Assembly: GCF_000835495.1 (NCBI RefSeq)
Contig: NW_015622547.1
Coordinates: 3,658,001 to 3,722,000, forward strand
DNA: 64,000 nucleotides
Direction of reading: 5' to 3'
DNA from: Cladophialophora immunda
Taxonomy: Eukaryota > Ascomycota > Eurotiomycetes > Chaetothyriales > Herpotrichiellaceae
Below, in pieces: positions 1 to 12,489 of the stretch. The position numbers were made by a program, and so were the translations under genes. The notes below the pieces were generated by a model. The model did not search any database, was not told the DNA's origin, and saw only the letters and a program-made list of their open reading frames with translations. The number at the start of each line of letters is the position of its first letter. Within the stretch, counting starts at the first letter, position 1.

Positions 1-1477
1 CCGGGTCAGAGGTCGGGCATAAACCAACCACCAGCAGTGACAAATAATATGTGCAAAAGAAGAAAAGGATCTCGTTCCCAAGGCAATGAGATTTGAGTGA
101 CTGTGCCGCCTGTGAGTGAAGTGTCAGTGAAGATAAAGAGGGACGAGCGGGAGCCGCAGCAAAAAAAGCGATGGGCAGTCGCAATTCTCTTCACAGAGCA
201 GGCGCGACAGCAACCAGGAGACAACGAAGGAGAAGAAACCAGGTCATGCAAGAACGACAGACATCACCGGCGACTGCCAGCAACGACAATGGCAAGGACG
301 GATGAGGGGGAGCACAGGGGAAGATCAAGTGGTGAAATTCGAGGAGAGCTTCAACATGGTTCAATTCAGCCGCTGCCCACCACCAGTTGCGCATCCGTTG
401 GCTACGGAAAATGCGATCAATCCTGCGAGTCGCAGTCAGTAGTGGTAGAGTTCAAGGTCGCCTCCCGCTGCACGCTGCCCCGAACCTAGTCAATCGCAGG
501 CCCAAGACGCAAGGAAGTTGGAAGACGCGAGGTAGAATTGGGCCGTAGCGTGGTGGGAGATGGACAAGTTTCATGCATTGTCCATCAAGATCCCCCCGTT
601 CTTGACCCATGCCGTCGAACCGATAACGCAGGTTGCTAAGTCGCTAGAGGCGTGGGTGAATGGCCAGGATGCAAGATTGTGCGACCCGGCCTGTTATCTC
701 CCGCTATCTACTGGGCTTCCGAGGTGGTCGAGATAGGGAACTGTGGCGGGAGAGGTGGAAGCCCGTGGGCACTGCGCACTGGGCAGAGTACGAAGTACTC
801 GTATTGGTAGGTGCAGGGCCCCAGGCACCCCCGGAGAGTTTGTCCGGATTGTCTGAGGTACCTGAACAGCTTGGTTGGCTGCCCCCTCCTACGCCCGCCC
901 GCCGTAACCTGCTCTGCCCCCCCCCCCCCCCTGTTGAACTTAGCTCGCCGCCTCCCTACTTGTAATTGTAGGTGCTGGTCCTGTTTCTCGAAGCCATCGA
1001 GAACTCCTGTGCTACTTATCCTAATCCTGGACAGCGTGATAAGATTTCTGAAACATCTACAATCTCGCTTGACGGCGCACGTCATCCTCATATCGCCGCA
1101 CCAGCAGTGCTAATTTTGATAATGCCTGGTGGACGACGCCGTCGACGTCAGTGTTGATAGAGGACAATGGGTGCCAGTTCGGGAAAACTGCGGTTGACCC
1201 AACTCTGTACAGACGAGGAGGTATGTATGGGACCACCGGCACCCATGAGGATGTCTTTGTTCATGTGCATCGACTTTAACTTCATTAGAATCGCACAGTC
1301 GGCTGGGTATCTCGTTGCTCATTCATTGTCCTGTGGCTCCAAATTGCGCCACCCGAAAAACCTCGTTGTCAGCCCGCAACACCATGCTTGATCAAATTAC
1401 AGTGCCATGCTGTATCCCCAGTTGCCAGCCGCGCCGTCAATGATGCAGTCTCTTTGTCGCCGGAAAAAAAAGGAGTA
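1..1477. other. intergenic, no supported gene
   Basis: I see no convincing coding sequence. The short open frames lack recognisable motifs and overlap each other on both strands. The region holds a run of 15 C at 917-931. The part nearest 1478 is the 3' flank of the minus-strand gene that follows. Confidence 0.6.
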
Positions 1478-3359
1478 TTACACGACAGTCGTGCGTCGAA
1501 CGACAAACACTGCAACCTCCACACCAACATTTCCTGCAGTTTCCCGACTCTGGCGGATCCCATCAACCACTTCTCTGGCAAGCATGCCCGGTGTCACTTC
1601 AATCCGACCGCTTCTAGCTGGCATACGACCGCCACTTTTGTGATAATCCACCAAGTTTTGTCGTAACCGAGGCTGCTCTTGCTCAATATACCACTCTTTC
1701 CACAGGGCGCGGTCTAGTACCACCTCAGCCGTTTCAGCGTGAATAATCTGGTACCGACTTGGCAGACCCCGTGACGGTGCTCTCTGACTGAGAGCCTCGC
1801 ACATTGCCGACAGTAGGGCTTGCAGCTCCTCGAAGCTCTTCATACTCGAGACCGCTTCCATGCGGCCTAGTTGGATCGCAATGTCGGTGTAGAGGTTATT
1901 CAAAAGGATAAACTGCCGTAGAAAAGGTTCGATGACTGGCCCGATGTAACGGTTCGCAAATGTTTGCCCGCCCTGCTTCGTCGGGTAGATCAGTAGTAAC
2001 GACCCGTCATTCGAGGACAATTCAAGCAGCCGGTCGGCTAAATAGGATCGTCTGCTCAACGTGAAAAAGTCCTCGACTTCCCGGGGTGTGGTAGGCGGAA
2101 TGTACCGCTCCAAGATCGAAATCTGAATACTGCTTGGAGCTGCAATGATGTTCGAGGGCCGTGGGGCAACTGCACTGAAAGTGGCTGTCTGGGAGTGGTA
2201 CGCCGGAACCACGGCCGCATGTGTGAACACGGTGTGATCCTGGAAGTAGTCGTCACTCGGATAGTTGGTGTTGGGTGTCGCGGGAGGCGAGGCGGGAACT
2301 TCGTCCATGCTGATGGCTTGGAAATATGCGTGCGTGATTGTGATGTAGGGTGGGGAGGTGAAGTGGTTTTGGACATCTTCAACCACTCTGTCGTAGATTG
2401 GCCTCGTTTCGGTCGACCTTGGTTGAGATGGTAGAGCCTGAACAACCATTTGAATCTGTTGTGGACTGGTTGAGTCTCCGGAGGAAGAAACTGTACATAG
2501 ACCCTGTTAGCGAATATATCAAGTTTGAGTCGAGGAGCAACATACCAAGATGGTGGCAGGCTCGTTCGAGCCAGTTCGATCTGCTTGGTTCGTCCCGCGC
2601 CATGTTCGATGGTTCTGGCATTCGTATCTCTGATGGTCGGGACGTGGAACTAGTGCGAGGCTGGGTTTGTCTCTGGTTTGCAGAACCGCCTTCAACGTTG
2701 GATGCGGTGTGAACACCTCCACTAGAGCCTGTTTGTGACGGAGTCTCCCATTTGAAAGAGTCAAGATCCTCCGGGGGCGTAAGGGGTGGTACAATCCCAC
2801 ACGGTCCGTTGAGCACTTGTCCTAGAAACTGAGAGGGGTAGTACCAGCCATGGGTGGATAACGGTCCTGGGACGTGGATAGGAGCGGCAGTAACGTCTAA
2901 GAATGTTGGACGGTCTCCGTTCAGATCGTAATGGAATCCCTCATGCCTCTCTCTTCCCACCCGCGCCATAAAAGGCCCCGCGGCGTCGGAACTTCTGGTT
3001 TTATAGATGCTCGCAGGCTGGTCGCTCCGACCCAAGTCGTCGTCATGCCCCATATTGATCCCATCCAGTGACCCTAGTGACGATGACCTCCGTCGCGGCT
3101 TGGGCCGCAAAGTCCGTTTCTGACCCAATCCAATATCATGGTATGGTCTTTTCAGTCCCAGTCCGTCCAACATGGATCTTGCACCATTCCTGATACCATC
3201 TTCCGACTTTCCCAAAACTTCCACGACGCCATGAGTGACTTCGTCGCATCTCCCCCTACTTGACAGGCACAGGCCAAGCTCTTGTATTTGCACGACTACC
3301 GGTTGCCGTTTGGCGACAGTTGGCAAGCCATTATCCAGCGACAGAGGCTGGGAGGTCAT
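1478..3359 (-). CDS. conserved fungal protein of unknown function, two exons
   Basis: Two exons, 2546-3359 and 1478-2490, joined across a 55-bp intron (donor GTATGT, branch GCTAAC, acceptor TACAG). The phase is kept and the product is about 608 residues. The N-terminal half is polar and rich in Ser, Pro and Arg, with an RPKPRRRSSS-type basic patch and a PPLTPPEDLDSF motif, and is probably disordered. The C-terminal half is globular, with LERYIPPTTPREVEDFF followed by a segment containing GSLLLIYPTKQGG and YIGPVIEPFLRQF. I associate this pattern with conserved uncharacterised ascomycete proteins but cannot name a function. The ATG at 3359 is the first in the open frame; the frame runs further upstream only from a non-ATG codon, so the start is uncertain. 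Confidence 0.65.
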
Positions 3360-6300
3360 TGGCAGGGCTGATCTCGCACGCCCATGAAGATCGGCTGCCG
3401 GGAAAATGGTCAAGGGTAGAGACAACTCGGACAACCGTGCAGGGAGGCGTGTGGAATTCTCTGGGCAGGTTGCAAGTGAGAAAAGCCAATGCGGGAGCTG
3501 GGAGAAGTATTAACGAAGGACCGGAATTATTACAAGGGAGTAACAAGGAGGATAAAGGGCCACGCTCTCACAGCCAAAATGCTCTGGAGACCAGCCTTTT
3601 GGGCAAACGGAAACCAGCTGTGAACAAACAAAGAAGAAAAGACGTCGAGGAAGCACTCGGCTGTGTCGGGCCACAAGAGTCATGTACGACCAGATGTGAG
3701 GGTCCTTTTTTTTTCTCAGATGGCCTTGGGCGGGTGAGGCGCGGTCAAGGAGACCGGTGGGAGCACTTGCAGGTACAACACCGTAGCCTTCGCGCCATTT
3801 TTCGCAGGTCCAAAGTTACGTGGGCACTGGAACAGGCCCAACAACGAGCAAGAGAGGATTAGGCACAGGCATCTGGCTATGCAGAACATCGCAGTGGAGT
3901 GCCAATCCCTAGGATCGGGGTGGTCGAGGATGACAGTTGGCGTGTTCTAGACCCTCGTGGATCGTACGAGCCACATATCCGTGACAGGGGCTCCGTAGCA
4001 GAACGGGAAACTCTGTTGTTTAGCCCTGGCCTCAAATTCTTCTGTTCCAGCTGCGTCCAGCGAAGGACAGGTCGCTAAAGGAGCCAGTGGATCATCTTGG
4101 GCCGTTGCGCATGAGTCTTTAGGGTTTTTCCTCACCTGCGAGCCTGTGAAATAATAGGCTCGAGTCCCCTGTCGAGCTGCGCTCGCCGCGAACAGCTCCA
4201 GCTGGAGATCCATCAGGCACTTACCTAGGTTTACGAAGTACGGCTTGATCCAGACGAAGCTCGCAAGCTTTGGGCGGCATTTATTTCCTGTGGCTGGCCC
4301 GTGCTCAGGGAATTCCCATCCTGTCCATTATGCTCTTTTGGCCCAGCACGACTCGGCCTTGCATATCAGGCCTTGAGCCGTCATGAACCCGCAGCTTACG
4401 AGGACTTCGAAACCGGTGTCGAGGATGATTGTCTTGCCCCTACTGAGAGATGCTATTATTAAGCTCCAGGCCCCGGGAGCCTGTGGCTGTGAACCATCCT
4501 GTCTCGCCGTGTCTCATCCGGCTCATCTCACCAAGCCTTCCGCGAGATTTGGACTCACCGATTTGCGGAGCAAGGCTTTGGGGTTGGCGCTGGTGGCGCC
4601 GGTAATACGTCTGGTTCTCGTGGTATCAACCTGGACTTACAGTACAGCACTGTAGCTTCGACGAGCTGTTGTGATCTTGGCGCCTTGCAACACAAGTTTA
4701 TAAGGCACCATCTGCACAACCCCTTCGGAACATGCTACCGCTCTGCAACAGCCGAGCACTGGTAGCGTATCGCATAGACCGCTGTTTGAACCTACACTTA
4801 GCTGGATGGTGCCCGAACCCTACGCCCGCATCAAGACGATTGGGGGGAAAATTCCTCGGGCCTGAAATGTGTTCTCTGGTTGTCGATCAGGGGGGCCCAA
4901 TCTCCCCAGTCTCGCGAGATCCTGCGGACTTGGCAATGATCCGTCACGGGAGCCTTACACTCGGGCAGTCTTCAGCATCTCCTCGAATCATCCTTCCTCC
5001 TTGCACGGGCGGTGAAGGCAATATGGAATGTGTAGCGTTTCTGCAAGCGACTGCACGGACGGCCAAGGCATTTTGTCCATTTGCTGTGTACGCGTTTCAT
5101 CAACATGGGTCTTCTGCGCCCGTGCAGGTGAGGTCTTTGCTCCAGGACAAATGATCATAGTCTGCTGTCCGTGCTTTCTGCACCGCGGTGACAACTGGTT
5201 TGAGCACCGGTCAGAGCCGGCCCTCACAACCTCTGGGAGCATCCGTTCTGTCTTGCAGTGGATACCGCGTTTCATGAGTGAATACAAGGCTGAAATTTTC
5301 GGGGTTTGTTGATATCGTCGCCGATCATTCGCTGCCGAGCAACCAAAAACTCTTTCACACCATGGATCTCGGAAGGGACATTTGAATGCTGTTCATCTGT
5401 TTCAGAGCGAGTATTGTGAGTCATACTCTCTCGAGCAGTCAGGCTTGATCATGTACGGGGTACACGAGCGAAAGACTTCGATTCGCTCTTCAGATGGGCC
5501 ATCACATATTTTCCATGGCACGGAGGCATCCAACCTCGTCACCCAAGAACACAAATGGAATGGTCAGCTGCTTGGGGCTTGCGCTGCTTAAGGTCAAGTA
5601 TTTCGGGGGCGCCGCACCTTGGGGACGGGTTTGCCAGGGAAAATTGAAATATTCCTCCCTTAAATTGTCATCTTGTCATTCTGCCTGGACTTTGCGTGTA
5701 CGTCTTCAAACCCATTGTTGACAGCACATATTTGCATTAATCAAATATTGCGAGATGAGTGGAGGGGGGCAACCTTTTTGAGTTCTCGGTCGGGATGATT
5801 TGGCAAGTGGCGTATCGGCCTCTGGATGAACCGACACCACATTTCCCACAGAAGCAACAATGCTTGAGAAAGATTGACGACTAGAGATGGCATCCAGAGC
5901 CACGGGTCCGCATCACCGATATTACTCGACACCTAGATGGTCGTGAACAAAAAACAACAACTGGCGGTCAACAAATCATGGGCAAGGACGGCCAACAGCA
6001 CCCAGTGGCTGTCGGTGAGGAGTTGTCTTGACGACACGCCTTTCTCTTAAAGTTGCACTCCGACCGGATGATTGTGATACTGACTCGGCACATCGCTGTG
6101 AAGGCAGGCTGCTTCCATTCATGTTGACAAAAGTGATCTGCGCTGAAAACATGTGGGCATGTCGCGGGAAGTAGATGACGATAACTAGTTCGGATGGTCG
6201 TCATGATTCCCTTGGTTATTGATGGGGATATTGGTCCAAATTGTTTGCTCTCCTGTTTCATGTCCTGCGGGGTGTGCAATGTTCTGGAGTGATCCTTGTA

Positions 6301-7865
6301 GATGGAAGGCCTTATGACAGAGTGCCAAACTCTCTCCCAGGAAGAGTTCTCGAGTTCACTCTCAGCAACATGTCGAGCCGTTGCGGGTTCTTATAGGACT
6401 GGCCCTTGCAGTGCACCGGGTCGTTCGAGGGTTTCTTTGGGAGCAATGACAAACTGCCGATCATGTCAGTCGTGTTTATAATAGGCCACCAGGGAGGGTC
6501 AACCCGGAACCTCACTCTGATTTTGAGGCCTTAGTCCGCAGTCAGAGAGTCAGATCCGTGATCCCTCTCGCTGACCTCCCCGAAGCAGGACAAGGTGCCC
6601 CACACCATGGAGCGGCGGAAGTCGCCTCAGGCAATAGTATGAAGTAGACTTCCATCGAATGGGGATAGGACGAGAGTGCTTTTGGATCGTTGCGGCAGCG
6701 TTATCGAGGGAGCCGAGGTTGCTTCTGTCAGAGAGGATGCAGAGACCCACGCGAATCGGGGCCTTGAGAGAGTGGTCATTTGGTTTTATTTGCAACTAAA
6801 CTGATAATAGGGTTGAATCGACCATCAGGGCTGATAAGGCTGGCGGACGACCAGTCAAATGCGCCCCTGGGCAGTTTACAGGAGTCATGCATCGTGCATC
6901 CGATCTTTTGCTCTTGCTCTAACTGTCTCCCCCCTGGTCCCATCACCCGCTACCGCTGCAGCCGCCACCGTTGAGCAAGCCATCCCGTGCCATCCATCCA
7001 GTACGAGCAACGACATCATCCGTGCAGCAAGTCTTGCAGCACATCTTGCAGCGCAATCAAACCCCCGGCACATCAGAGAGTTGCTAGAGTTCGTCACAGC
7101 ACCGTGCAATATCACCAACAACTCGGACGGGATACACTGTGAGATTATTGCCATTCGGACTGGCACACCGTTCAGTTTAGGCCACCCCCTCTTCCCTCCT
7201 CACGCCGTCAGCGATGTCGAGGCGTCTCAAAATGAAAAAAAGGAGGATGTGAGAAACTCAAACTGCTTTTGCACATCTGCAGGGAATCAAGCAAGCAGCA
7301 AGGGTCGAAGAGATGGGCTGTCACTACTTCCCCCCCTGTTGGGTCGAGATAAGGTGTGTCTGCGTCTCTCTCCCCCCCTCCGTCTTACTCCCATGTTATC
7401 TAGTGAGTTGGTACGAGTATATCTCCCTTTGCCTCCCTACCTAGTAGTAGGTCGAACCCCCACTCGAACATACCGCCGTCATCCATGCCTCTATCTCTTT
7501 CCTCTCTCGCGCCGCCACTTGCCATGCGAGACCGTTCCCGCTCCACACCCATTCACGCGACCTGAACGTTCCCAATTTGAGCCAAATAAGACGCCAGGAT
7601 TCCCCATCCTTCGATCTATCCCGTCCTCTTCCCCGGTTTCATCTCCTGTAGAGTAAGCATCGCAGCTGCTTTTTGTTCCTGACATCCCTTTTGGTTGCTG
7701 CTAATCATGACTACTGCCCACTTTCCACGTGTTTGCTCCAAAACCCCTGCTCTCCTGGCCGGATGCTCTCCGATAAGACTATGGCTCACTTGCTAGCCAC
7801 CGACTCAAAACCTCGCGTTGACCATCTTCCTATCGTCCTGCTCACGAGGGCGAATCATCTGAACC
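3360..7865. other. long intergenic region and promoter of the pseudokinase gene
   Basis: About 4.5 kb with no gene I can support. A minus-strand frame ending at 3947 stays open for more than 110 codons with an internal ATG at 4213, but has no recognisable motif. From about 7180 to 7640 the plus strand becomes strongly pyrimidine-rich (repeated CCCCCCTC and TCTCTC tracts). That is typical of fungal promoter and 5'-leader DNA and fits the gene starting at 7866. The 265-codon frame at 6859-7656 lies in this leader and looks like chance. Confidence 0.5.
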
Positions 7866-10520
7866 ATGTCGTTGTGGACGGATGAGCGTGTGGACGAAAC
7901 GGTCACCTCCGCATATGTCCATTCTCATCTGCGCGCAGATGAACAGGAATATCTTCAGCGGCCGTTGTATTTTGGAGGGGATCTGACCGACGATACCTAC
8001 TTGGACTGGATCCTCACCAGAGCGAAACGCTTCTTCCTCATCCTGGTTGCCACTGGTGTGCCCGATCAAATCTTTGGCATCATCGATGACTCGTACGATG
8101 ATGAAGATCTACCCATCATTGAGCAAGCCGTCCCCGACCTCCGACTGTCCTATGAACCGGACAGGTCCTTGGACCGACGTTTCTACAAGAACCAGTTCCG
8201 GTTTCTGACGCGCATTGTGGGGGAAGGAGAGCATATCCGTTATGCCGATGAAGAGACAGTCCCGGTCGTCCCTCTCAGTTTGAAATCCGTCGTTCTTTCG
8301 TTCAGCCACGAAGGCACCGACCGAGTTCGGTTACCGTCCGACAATCAAAGGGTTTTCATTCGCCGCCGTATCATCCTCGAGGCTCCGCTGACGGAGGAGG
8401 ACATTCTGAATGAAATCGCCGCGAGCAGGAGACTATGTCACCAACATATCGTGTCAGTCTTTGGCTCCTATCTCCACCAAGGGGCGTTCAATGTCATCTC
8501 AGCGCCTGCGGCCGAATGGACTCTGAAGACGTTTCTCACCGATACTCCCAAAAGTTTTGGTGCTCTCCCAAAGCCTCGGCGACGACAAATTCTGATCAAT
8601 TGGCCACACTGCCTTGCCAGCGCTTTAGCCTGGCTACACGAGAACGGCGAATTTCATGGGGGCATTCGCCCCTCCAATATCCAGGTTGACGACTCCTTCT
8701 GCATCTCTTTAGGCCTCCTGGACGGAGACGGGTTGCTTCGCCACAGGCCTCGCCACGACGACATCGAGGCCTATCAGTACGGCCCGCCAGAGCGATGGAA
8801 GCGAGCGGTAACAGTGCAAAGCACTGGCTCTGCCGCCCTCTCGCTTCCCTCTGGCGGAAGGTCTGGCCGGAAGGTGGGTGGTAACTCGAGGTTGAACTCT
8901 GATGGCAAGAATACCGCAAGAAGCAGGTCGGCATCGTCCGGAGCAACTTATACATTTCAACCTACTTCAAGAGGGGGGTATGCAAGGCTTCGCTTGAGCG
9001 CAGCGATGAATCTTGACGCGCCACCCCAGCCTGGTGGCCGTGTTAGGGACGTTGGGTCGCCGACCGACAACAGATCCGTATTAACCCAAGATAAGGCACG
9101 ACCCGGCTTTGACCCGATCGTCCCGGGAAGGGCGCCATCCATTCTATCGTCTACTAGTTCCAATGGCAAGAATGCTCCCTCCCTCAACAACCCTATTTTT
9201 GTCGCGGCGCCGGAGGGCCGAAGTGCTGTCGTTCAGACTTGGCAGTCTGTGGAGCAGGACATGTTTGCGTCAGATGTTTTTTCACTCGGGGCTGTGATAA
9301 TGGACGTCCTGAATCTTCTCTGCAAACGTAGCTATGGCTCATTTTCACGACATCGATCTTCCAAAAATCGGATGGCTGGCCGTGGTGGTGGTTTGGCGGA
9401 CGCGAGCTTCCACGCCAACCTTGGTCAGGTCTTCTTATGGGCGCAGAGTCTCCAGAATGAAGCCGAAAAGAAGGCAAAAAAGAACGAAGGCCAGGTCTAT
9501 CATGCCGTCGGCCCTGTCGTGCAGCTCATTCTTCAGTGTCTCGAGCGCGATCCCCTCGCACGGCTGACTAGCGGTCAGCTCGAGCACAAATTAGGCGACC
9601 TTATCCGTCGCTTTGCTGGTGTCGATAGACTCCACTGTGCAGCTCAACAGAAAACTGAGAGCAAGGAGACGAGTAGAAACATTCCAATTCGGGAGAGGAA
9701 AGTGCCGGAGCGAGGACCAGAGAGCCACAGTTCAGGAGACAACCTCCGTCAGGAATCTCGAAATGCACGCTCCATCACAAGAGACCAAAGACAGCAGCGA
9801 GAACAGAACATTCTTCTGGATGCTCCAATGGTTCACTCGCCTGTCAGCCACACACCTCCCAGCATAACCACGACACCGGGAGCAACGTCCGTCAGTTCGC
9901 TTTTATCCTTCAATTTCGACGGCGTCTCCGACACGGTTGTGGCTGATAGTCCGCGCTCCCGTGATCATTCCCTCCACCGAAATGGTCGTCGCGCGGAGGC
10001 AGCTGCCCCTCCGAATCTGATACCTTGGTCCAATGAGCTGGACACACCCAGGCAAAAGCACTGGAATAATTGGCACAACAATGACAGTCAGGTGGACCCC
10101 AGACTGTCGTTTGGTGAGTCGATCGAGACAGGTGCATTCACCTACTTGAACTATAGCACGAGCGCGTCGTCAGATGAAGGTGTGAAGTACTTTCCTCGAC
10201 CACCTTCTGATCCACCAGCGAAACCACCCCCGAACCGAGAGTTGCCTCCAGTGCCATCCTTGCCGACAGGGTCTCGATCTTTGAAGCCAAAGCAACACGC
10301 AGCCGCTGTCAAGACATCCAGTCAGGATGTTGCCGTGCTCAATCATTTATCTTCTGCTGCTACCGGCGGGCGTCCACTGCGAGTTGACAGTCTTCCAAAG
10401 ACATTGGACCATGATGATGACGGTTTCCACGACAAGATTCGACAGATGAGGCATCCACACCCAGCGAAAGCGTATAGTCGGTCAAGGCAAGACCAGTTCT
10501 CTGTGCGAAGAGGTGTATAA
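7866..10520 (+). CDS. large protein-kinase-like (pseudokinase) protein
   Basis: Single-exon frame of 884 residues; the ATG sits in a good context (AACCATGT). The kinase fold is visible in order: a beta4/beta5-like stretch HQHIVSVFGSY near residue 193, the catalytic-loop equivalent FHGGIRPSNIQV at about 263-274, an alphaF-like SDVFSLGAVIMDVL near 469 and a C-lobe CLERDPLARLT near 560. Key residues are missing. The HRDLKPxN loop reads HGGIRPSN, so the catalytic Asp is Gly. The DFG position reads LLDGDG, and no VAIK-type lysine is evident. A low-complexity Ser/Arg/Gly insert (about 300-455) separates the lobes, and the C-terminal 290 residues are polar and proline-rich. I infer a scaffold or allosteric pseudokinase rather than an active enzyme. 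Confidence 0.75.
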   Translation: MSLWTDERVDETVTSAYVHSHLRADEQEYLQRPLYFGGDLTDDTYLDWILTRAKRFFLILVATGVPDQIFGIIDDSYDDEDLPIIEQAVPDLRLSYEPDRSLDRRFYKNQFRFLTRIVGEGEHIRYADEETVPVVPLSLKSVVLSFSHEGTDRVRLPSDNQRVFIRRRIILEAPLTEEDILNEIAASRRLCHQHIVSVFGSYLHQGAFNVISAPAAEWTLKTFLTDTPKSFGALPKPRRRQILINWPHCLASALAWLHENGEFHGGIRPSNIQVDDSFCISLGLLDGDGLLRHRPRHDDIEAYQYGPPERWKRAVTVQSTGSAALSLPSGGRSGRKVGGNSRLNSDGKNTARSRSASSGATYTFQPTSRGGYARLRLSAAMNLDAPPQPGGRVRDVGSPTDNRSVLTQDKARPGFDPIVPGRAPSILSSTSSNGKNAPSLNNPIFVAAPEGRSAVVQTWQSVEQDMFASDVFSLGAVIMDVLNLLCKRSYGSFSRHRSSKNRMAGRGGGLADASFHANLGQVFLWAQSLQNEAEKKAKKNEGQVYHAVGPVVQLILQCLERDPLARLTSGQLEHKLGDLIRRFAGVDRLHCAAQQKTESKETSRNIPIRERKVPERGPESHSSGDNLRQESRNARSITRDQRQQREQNILLDAPMVHSPVSHTPPSITTTPGATSVSSLLSFNFDGVSDTVVADSPRSRDHSLHRNGRRAEAAAPPNLIPWSNELDTPRQKHWNNWHNNDSQVDPRLSFGESIETGAFTYLNYSTSASSDEGVKYFPRPPSDPPAKPPPNRELPPVPSLPTGSRSLKPKQHAAAVKTSSQDVAVLNHLSSAATGGRPLRVDSLPKTLDHDDDGFHDKIRQMRHPHPAKAYSRSRQDQFSVRRGV

Positions 10521-11416
10521 CGACCACGTGCATGAAAAACATGGTTACGAAGGACTGTCCAGTGTGACCAGAGGTTGAATAGCCTCCGTTGGCATCTATC
10601 AACTCGGTCTCTTATGATTACTGTGGGCGTTGTTACGATTCCGTGACGCATATGCCACGAACCAAGCGCTGAACGATACCACCTCCTATTTGAGAGTCGA
10701 TTGTGCACGAGTTAACGCAAGTTTTGACAATTTCGGGTTGGCCACATTGCAAAGTTGGCACCTCGTTATCTGTACTACCACCTCGCCGACCTGGAAAGTG
10801 CAATCATTTTTCCGTCGGTGCGCAGTTGCTTACAGCCATTTTCCATCAGCATGTTCTCGCTCATCTGGTCGGGCAGACTCCAGGTATTCGAAATACAAAA
10901 AGCATTTGCATTTCCTAAATCGGTCGACTTTTTCGCTTGCTCTTGAGGGTCAGATTCCCTTTCTGTATCGATATTCGTCAAATGCAGCATCTACCGTTTG
11001 GAAATAGGCACGAAGCCAGCCACAGACGCCGTGGCCCTTTGATGATGAACGAAGGATAATGTATTTACTCGTGCGAGATACTTGTATGTAGATGGCCTGT
11101 TGGCACGTGATAGAATATTGGTTTCCAAAGCGGCTGTTTGCGTCACCGTAGCAATTCCTACGGTGCACTATAGACTTCTCCTGTGCAAGCATGAAAGCGG
11201 AAGTGAGCGATGAGCCACTATCAGTCCACCATTCCCTTGTTCTATAACAGCTCGTGCCAGCTATCGACCCTCGGAGCACTGTCGACACTGGTAATTGGGT
11301 CCTGGCTGTGAGTGAGTGAGCTTCTTCTCATTTCGAGCATCTGCGCCCGCCTAACGATGTGAAATCTTGACCAAACGCTGCCCACCTATCCTCCTGGCCA
11401 TCAGCATTCCATCGCC
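10521..11416. other. intergenic, no supported gene
   Basis: Holds the 3' flank of the pseudokinase gene and the promoter of the gene at 11417. The short frames seen here have no motif and no splice support. Confidence 0.5.
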
Positions 11417-12217
11417 ATGTCCGAGTCTGCGGTAGCCGAGACCTCATATTTCCACACTCTCACCGCGCGGCCCTACTTCTTTCCCCTGGAAACTCGCGAC
11501 AAGCGACTCGCAGACGTGATCTCGCGCCTGACAAAGCTGCCCGCCGAAATCCGATGGGACGTCTTTGCACACGCTTTCCATGGCAATCGGGTTGCCGTAA
11601 CCGCAAAGTCGGGCTGTTACTGCTTCTCCGATGCGACGGGCCCCTATCGTGCGGACCACCAGTGGCTGCTGAAGTCTGCGCCGCCGGGACAAGTGCGGCG
11701 TGAGGCACAGCGTGTCTTCATCCAGATCGCCATGTGGGAGCTTCATTGTCACCAAGCGCTGCACTCGTTCGTGAACAGGATGAAAGCCTTACACAGTTTG
11801 GACGACGTCCGCCACGTGCGGCTGAATGTCTTTGAACTCGAGTCAACATGGGAACTCAACCTGGACAAATTTCCCAATCTGCGGTCAGCGACGTTCGCAC
11901 CCAACCCCAAGGGCTGGACTATCACTATTCCGCACCAAGCAGACTCCGAACAGCTCTCGGATGCGAATGTTATGTTGAATGTATGGCGTGTTCTGGAATC
12001 GAGGGATGGATACGGTCCAGTTAAAGAGGCGTTCAAGCAGAAGACGCGCCCCTATAGCATGTTCTTCGTCTTCCCGATACGGTTCCACTTACCCGAAACA
12101 TCACAGGATGGATCTCCACGATGGCAGTTGAGCGTCTGGCGAGCCAATCTGGACACCGGAACTATCGAGCGGAACTGGCGGGAGGTTCACCTTGTTCAGG
12201 AAGCAACGCTGGATTAA
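11417..12217 (+). CDS. F-box-like / 2EXR-type fungal protein
   Basis: Single-exon gene of 266 residues; start context CGCCATGT. Near residue 40 it carries LTKLPAEIRWDVFAHAF, the LP-x-EIR signature of fungal F-box-like and 2EXR proteins. This is followed by a VAVTAKSGCYCFSDATGPYRADHQWLL-like block and a QVRREAQRVF element, the layout seen in many ascomycete paralogues of unknown role. There is no signal peptide or membrane segment. Proteins of this kind may act as substrate receptors, but nothing here shows the partner. Confidence 0.6.
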   Translation: MSESAVAETSYFHTLTARPYFFPLETRDKRLADVISRLTKLPAEIRWDVFAHAFHGNRVAVTAKSGCYCFSDATGPYRADHQWLLKSAPPGQVRREAQRVFIQIAMWELHCHQALHSFVNRMKALHSLDDVRHVRLNVFELESTWELNLDKFPNLRSATFAPNPKGWTITIPHQADSEQLSDANVMLNVWRVLESRDGYGPVKEAFKQKTRPYSMFFVFPIRFHLPETSQDGSPRWQLSVWRANLDTGTIERNWREVHLVQEATLD

Positions 12218-12489
12218 GACGTGTGTTTCAGCGATTCTTTTTTTTGGAGTGGGCGAACGGGGAGTCATCAGATTTCGTGCTGAAGTGGCCCAAATCATCT
12301 GCGTGCTTTTGTTTGAGTAGAGTTTGCCCGGATCTAAAGCGTCAAGAACCATTACTATTACCTCTACCAGAGTGAGAACCCTCTCTCGCTAGCTAGTTAC
12401 CATCTGCTGTCGCCTGCTGATTGGCTTACTGTGTTTGTGGCGTGTCCCGAGAGACCGTACTGTATACGCTCCCATTCACATATCATTTC

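Noticed and set aside
6859..7656. 265-codon plus-strand frame
   Set aside because: Low-complexity, Pro/Leu/Ser-rich, no motif, and located in the pyrimidine-rich leader of the next gene.
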